Source of the DNA: Primula veris
Lineage: Eukaryota; Streptophyta; Magnoliopsida; Ericales; Primulaceae
Reading direction: 5' to 3'
Length of the DNA stretch: 64,000 bases
Assembly: GCA_963682055.1 (NCBI GenBank)
Contig: OY821740.1
Span: 38,026,795-38,090,794, forward strand
In this document: positions 59,468 through 64,000 of the stretch, one piece after another
Position numbering within the stretch: the stretch's first letter is position 1
How the letters are laid out: each line of letters begins with the position of its first letter
The notes under the pieces: model-generated
What the model saw: only the letters and a program-made list of their open reading frames with translations
Databases searched by the model: none
Told to the model about the DNA's origin: nothing
Program-made: the position numbers and the translations under genes

Positions 59468-60568
59468 CTTTACTTCCTCACTCGATTCTCTCTCTCTATA
59501 TATCTATATCTATATCTATATCTATGTGTGTGTATATGTGTTTATGAAAGTGGTAGAAGGAGAATTAAATCTTTATTCAGCTTAATACCATCTCCCATAG
59601 TTTTATTTGGAACATTGATAGTCCTTCTGTTCTGGAAACGTAACAGATTTGGTCCATAATATAAATGGCATCTTTTGACATGCTTTACTAACTCGCACGG
59701 AAACCTAAGTACAGACCATCGGGCGCGACATCATACCCCATAATTCCGAAAATTATAATTTATTTTTTTTCATTTTCACCATGTATGTACATTAAATACG
59801 CTAAAAACGATGATTTAGTATATCTCTAATTTTTTTCATTTCACTTAATTTAATAGTTTATGTAAATTTTGACCCCCCGTAAACCAATCCTGACTTCACC
59901 TCTGTTATGACAGGATGAAAACGCTAACGTGCAAGAACTCGAAGTTATGACCGCTGATATTGTAGAAGGGTTGATGGAATATCAAATACTAACGTTTATT
60001 TAACATTTATTATATTTTTTCAAACTTCTATTGTTTTTCTATGTTCAGTGAGACTTTCAACCAATCAAGCTGTGCAATATACTCAAACTCACCACCTGAA
60101 TTATTGTGTTTTGCTCATACGTTTTTCTATTGTTTTTGCTCATACGTTTTTCTATTGTTTTTCTATTGTTTTTGCTCATACCTGAAAAAAAAAAAAACTC
60201 ACTAAATTGACTTGAGCAAGAGATGGCCAATAGATCAACTATTTTTTTAAGAAAATGGCACTTGAATGGTTTTCTGAAAGCGTTTCGACAAGTAGTTGCA
60301 ATGGAAGTGATTGGTTTTTGTAATTCAGAATACTCATTGCTTTACACCATACCATACAAACCATTCCGACAATACAACTACTGATCTACTAAATTTCATA
60401 ACAATTCCATTTAGTTCTACTTACCAAACTTGGCCTCTAATGAAAGCACACTCAACTAACGTACATAAATGGATTACAGAACTCAGATTAATCAACAATC
60501 CCGTCAAATGTAACAAGGTTACATAAACTACAAGGTTATTAAAATACATAAAAGAATCATGGGTTTGA
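59468..60568. other. Intergenic between TMEM147 and plastid L18 genes
   Basis: Begins with the TMEM147 5' flank, including a CT run and 'tatatcta' repeats (59490-59535). The short tandem repeat 'tttttctattgtttttgctc' with 'atacg' occurs near 60113-60182. A plus-strand frame at 60311-60526 is not supported. Confidence 0.5.
60113..60182. repeat. Short tandem repeat, ~24-bp unit
   Basis: 'ttgctcatacgtttttctat' recurs twice fully and once partly. Confidence 0.85.
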
Positions 60569-63089
60569 TTAAAACTGAAGGCCATTTTCTCTAGCTGCAT
60601 CAGCAAGGGCTTGAATACGGCCATGGTAAGGATAACCACCTCTGTCGAAAGCCACGGTTGTTATTCCTTTCTCCAGACACGACTTCGCAATTACTTCACC
60701 CACTTTCTTAGCTATATCCTGAAATAATTGAAGGAAAAAAAACACATGAGCCCGGTACTATAGAGCATGCGTTTGGTTGCAACTTTCAAGCTCATTTTAT
60801 TTGCTTTTTTGCTGCAGCTTATAAGCAAAAATTAAAACACAATTGAGGTTAAAAGCTGCAACCAAACAAGTCATCCTAATTAAGGACTTATCAGAGGGTT
60901 TTAAGCTGGATGACCCAGCAGTTTAGTCAGTCTCAAATAGTTGTATGAGTTAATCTCATATCATTATCTTACATCACCATTTCAATTCTATAATCGGAAA
61001 ATTACATGAACCTAAATCCCTACAGGCTACAACAGACTCTAACCTCAACAAATTTAAGAAAGGCCCACAAGTAAATCAATCAAACAAAACCTTGTCGATA
61101 TTGCTTATTATTGGTTCTGATATGGTATTTCCTTGGTGGATACAAAAAGCAAATGCAGATTTTGCATGTGTTACATTCTTGTTCTTAATACTTTTACTGA
61201 TAATAAAATGACTTGAGGTGAAACTTTAAAAATTTATTATTTACAAATTAGAATAGGCAAGTGCCAAGCTCAAAAACTATTTTAAACAAGCATATGGTCA
61301 GCGACTCAGCTGCAAATTTTCATATCTAAAGGAATTCTACAAGAAATACCAGGCATTAATAACTACTGACTAGTCAGTCAGTCAAAAGCTTGTCAACGAA
61401 ATGGTAAAACGATTTAAAAACTGCTTTATCCCTAATATGATACAGTTGCAAACCGAGTTTCATTGATACTTTTACCCCAAGGTTTAAAAAATTAAGAATT
61501 AGGAATATATTTCACGAGCCCCTTACATTTTTTAGTTATTCATTGAACTGAAAGTAAGGGAGGTTTGAAGCAAATTCCACAAGTAACACTAGTTCTTAAA
61601 ATGAACCGACTAGCGAACAATTCCTTAAATTTCTATCAACTCAAGGAGAGAGAATTCAAAGACTACTTAAAAGATAAATACTATTTAAGCTCAAAATAGA
61701 CATGGTTTGAAATATTATATGTACATCCATTTCAACCCAATGTTTAAAACATTATGCATTAGAGTTCAAGTTAAAAAACAAATGCAACTAATCAAACCAA
61801 AATATCAAGTTTATTTTTGCTTTGTGAACTTGATCTTTACTTGGTGATTTATTTTTATTTTCGTAATTTATTATTTCATCCAAGGGGTTATTCTACAAAT
61901 AACACGAACCATTAGAATGAATCAATAACTGGTCTTTGGAAATGTCAACGCAAGGTAAGGAAACTATTTGATGTAGGACCGGTTGGTAAGTAATTTGACA
62001 CAAAGTGGGGATTTATAGAAGTAAGAACCAGAAACAGAAAATAAAATCAGAGAACCAAACAAAATTATCAATCCAATCAATACTTAATCGTTCAAATATG
62101 CCTAAACAGTTTCAACTTTTCAATACATCCCCATTTATACGCTAGCAAAAAACACAACCCCAAATCAAATTATCAAACACATTGTCCCAGGAAAACCCTT
62201 AAGAATCCCAAACACATGAACCTACTTAGATACTTTTAAAACAGCAAAATACAAAGTTTCAGATAATATTATTATAAATAAAGATAGTAGCTTTCCATGT
62301 CTGCATCACAACTCACATGGTAAAACAATTTAACAGGTGCTAAGCACATCACATGATATTCTTGCAAATTGAGTTTCACTAACATTTCACCCTTATGTTT
62401 TAAATTTCAATTTCAAACTAAAAGATACTAATCAAACCAAAATCATGTTTATGTTTCATTTTTGAACTTTATTTTTGCATGCCTAAGTTTTTTATTCCAT
62501 ACAATTTAAATATTCATCACGCAAACAGCAGTATTAGCACGGTCGCACCAACTAGGGCTGGGTTCGGTCCGGTTCGGTTTGTTTTTTAGCGAAACCGAAA
62601 CCGAGCATATTTTTCGGTTCGGTTTTTTTCGGTTTCGGTCTTTTTATTTTTTGGACCGAACCGGACCGGTTTTTTTCGGTCCAGTTCCGATTTTTTCCGG
62701 TTTCGGTCTTTTTCAATTTGGTTTTATTGAAAACCGAAACCGACACGAAAAATTTTCGGATTTTCGGTTTCGGTTTTTTTCGGTTCGGTTATGGGTCCGG
62801 TTCGGTTTTTCCGGTTTTTCGCCCAGCCCTAGCACCAACCACCTACCCCGAATAAATCTTATCTAGCCTAATTCCTCCAAGAAAGCAATAAGAAAAATCA
62901 AAAACAATTAGTGTCAGGGATACATACAATAGTGGGTCCAGAGCTGTAGTCAAACTCCTCCGAGACAGGTTTCTGCTTAGTTGAAGCTGAAGCTAGAGTA
63001 TGCATCTTAGAATCGTCGATAACCTGCACGTATAAGTGCTTGTTGGATCGGAAAACACATAACCTTGGCCTTTCTGTTGTACCTTCCAC
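60569..63089 (-). CDS. RPL18: Plastid ribosomal protein L18 (uL18c), 3' part
   Basis: Two exons are visible on the minus strand: 63089-62928 (54 codons, phase 0 at both ends) and 60718-60569 (49 codons plus stop). The protein reads [40 protein letters not shown], then [40 protein letters not shown] and AARENGLQF. This is the bacterial/plastid-type L18, which binds 5S rRNA in the large subunit. The RPRL.VFRSN.H.Y.Q and FDRGG..YHGR.QALA.AARE.GL.F motifs are diagnostic. The missing N-terminal exon should encode the transit peptide and the basic R..RIRKK segment; I could not find it between 63090 and the window end, so the gene is partial here. Intron length is 2,209 bp and includes a hAT-type MITE. 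Confidence 0.92.
62553..62831. mobile_element. hAT-type MITE with a CGGTTT-rich interior
   Basis: Perfect 10-bp terminal inverted repeats (TAGGGCTGGG ... CCCAGCCCTA) are flanked by a perfect 8-bp target duplication, GCACCAAC (62545-62552 and 62832-62839). An 8-bp duplication and TAGGG-type ends indicate the hAT superfamily. The 279-bp element is almost entirely built of 'cggttcggttt' and 'accgaaaccg' words. It sits in the intron of the plastid L18 gene, about 100 bp from the 5' splice site. Confidence 0.9.
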
Positions 63090-64000
63090 CTGAAATTTCA
63101 AAATGGAAACGCATCAACATGGTACAAGCTTTTATGCTGGAAACACTTTTTTTTTCCTCCAAAACCAAACGAAAAAATGAACATTTTTTCGGAAACAACC
63201 CACATAAAAAATAAAAGGAATTAAGTTATTTTCTAAAAATCTAAGTCCATATCAAGACAAACATCCGTCTACCTTTCATCATCACTAATGTATCAACGAT
63301 AGATTGATGTTTAAAGTGGGGACACACACAGACATCCTGTGTACTCCTGTGGCATTATGTTTAGTTGCACAGAATATAGAGTCCTACAACTAGATTAGAC
63401 TAATCTTCTCACATTTTGGGTGATAAAGAAGATACCTTGTTAGAACCTCTATCTATATGTGGAACCTATAGTATCACTAGTATTGTCTTAAGTCGCTTTA
63501 GCCCATGACTATTCTGTAATTGGCCAAAGTGGTTCATCTTTTCGATTATCAAAGGACAACAGACATATTCCTAGCTTGCAAAAAGTTTGGATAGTTCTGT
63601 TACAGTAACAATCATTCATGATCTTGTGAGTTCACCTGCTCAAATGAACTCAGTTAAAGCTTTTTCCCCACTGGCCACCGTTAGAGTTTGTTGTTTGTCA
63701 GAAGTCAATTATATAGTGAACGGGCCTGTGATTCCTAAAGAGATACATTCTTTAAAACAATAGGTCCTTTTATGGGGATACATATTCTCTCTAATACCTA
63801 CAAAAACTGAATGGATCTTTGTCTGTTACACATACAAATGTACAATCAAGTCTCATATTATCATCTCTAAGCACACTATTCCCATGACTCCTTGCATCTG
63901 AAAATCCCACATTGTCCCTTCTATAACTAGCATACCAAAAGATCTATCCACACATTGACCCTAACATTTGGTTTTACTTAACAGCTACTATTATAAAAAT
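63090..64000. other. Probable intron or 5' region of the plastid L18 gene
   Basis: No exon encoding a transit peptide or the RIRKK segment could be found on the minus strand. The sequence looks like intron or intergenic DNA. The gene's first exon probably lies beyond the window. Confidence 0.45.

Noticed and set aside
62552..62866. Two frames rich in FGF/RFR and TEKNR words on opposite strands
   Set aside because: Translation of the CGGTTT-type repeat of the hAT MITE on both strands.
1..64000. CRISPR array, bacterial operon or viral genome
   Set aside because: No regular short repeats with unique spacers and no prokaryotic gene clusters. Apart from the LTR and LINE elements described, no virus-like genes were recognised.

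Overview
The window is nuclear DNA of a flowering plant, most likely a eudicot. It is AT-rich, has intron-split genes with GT/AG boundaries, and carries plant-specific families: Dof and B3/REM transcription factors, a neprosin-domain protein, a CEP-type secreted peptide and the nuclear gene for plastid ribosomal protein L18. It also holds many plant transposable elements. I see no bacterial or organellar gene order, no tRNA or rRNA gene and no CRISPR. The species cannot be named from the sequence.

Layout. 0-1 kb: traces of LINE-like coding sequence on the minus strand. 1-13.7 kb: a tandem segmental duplication, each unit with one seven-exon neprosin-family gene on the plus strand. The first (2045-6373) is broken by an 8-bp expansion, a TGG-to-TGA change and a 1-bp deletion. 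The second (9181-13102) is intact and encodes 371 residues. The older-looking unit has also gained several insertions. 15.4-17.2 kb: a 1.8-kb solo LTR with a perfect 5-bp target duplication. 17.36-17.64 kb: a small secreted-peptide gene. 18.8-19.1 kb: a two-copy tandem repeat. 20.8-23.5 kb: overlapping foldback elements. 24.2 and 31.1 kb: two short single-exon Dof genes on the minus strand, paralogous in protein and in an upstream block.

34.19-40.85 kb: a complete Ty1/copia-type retrotransposon, minus strand. Its two 203-bp LTRs read as identical and its target duplication is perfect (GTTCA), but its coding interior is decayed and unusually rich in short hairpins. 41.5-51 kb: a six-exon gene for a protein with three B3 domains (plus strand). 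Its 4.6-kb first intron holds degenerate tandem repeats and a LINE relic that is itself interrupted by a solo LTR. 52.8-53.7 kb: an inverted-terminus element with an internal minisatellite. 54.28-59.47 kb: a seven-exon TMEM147 homologue (minus strand). 60.57 kb to the right edge: the 3' part of the plastid L18 gene (minus strand), with a hAT-type MITE in its intron.

The genes do not form one pathway. The window reads as an ordinary plant gene island in which two families (neprosin, Dof) have expanded by local duplication and the spaces and introns are shaped by transposons. Exon models were built by hand from splice signals, reading phase and family recall; no database search was run.
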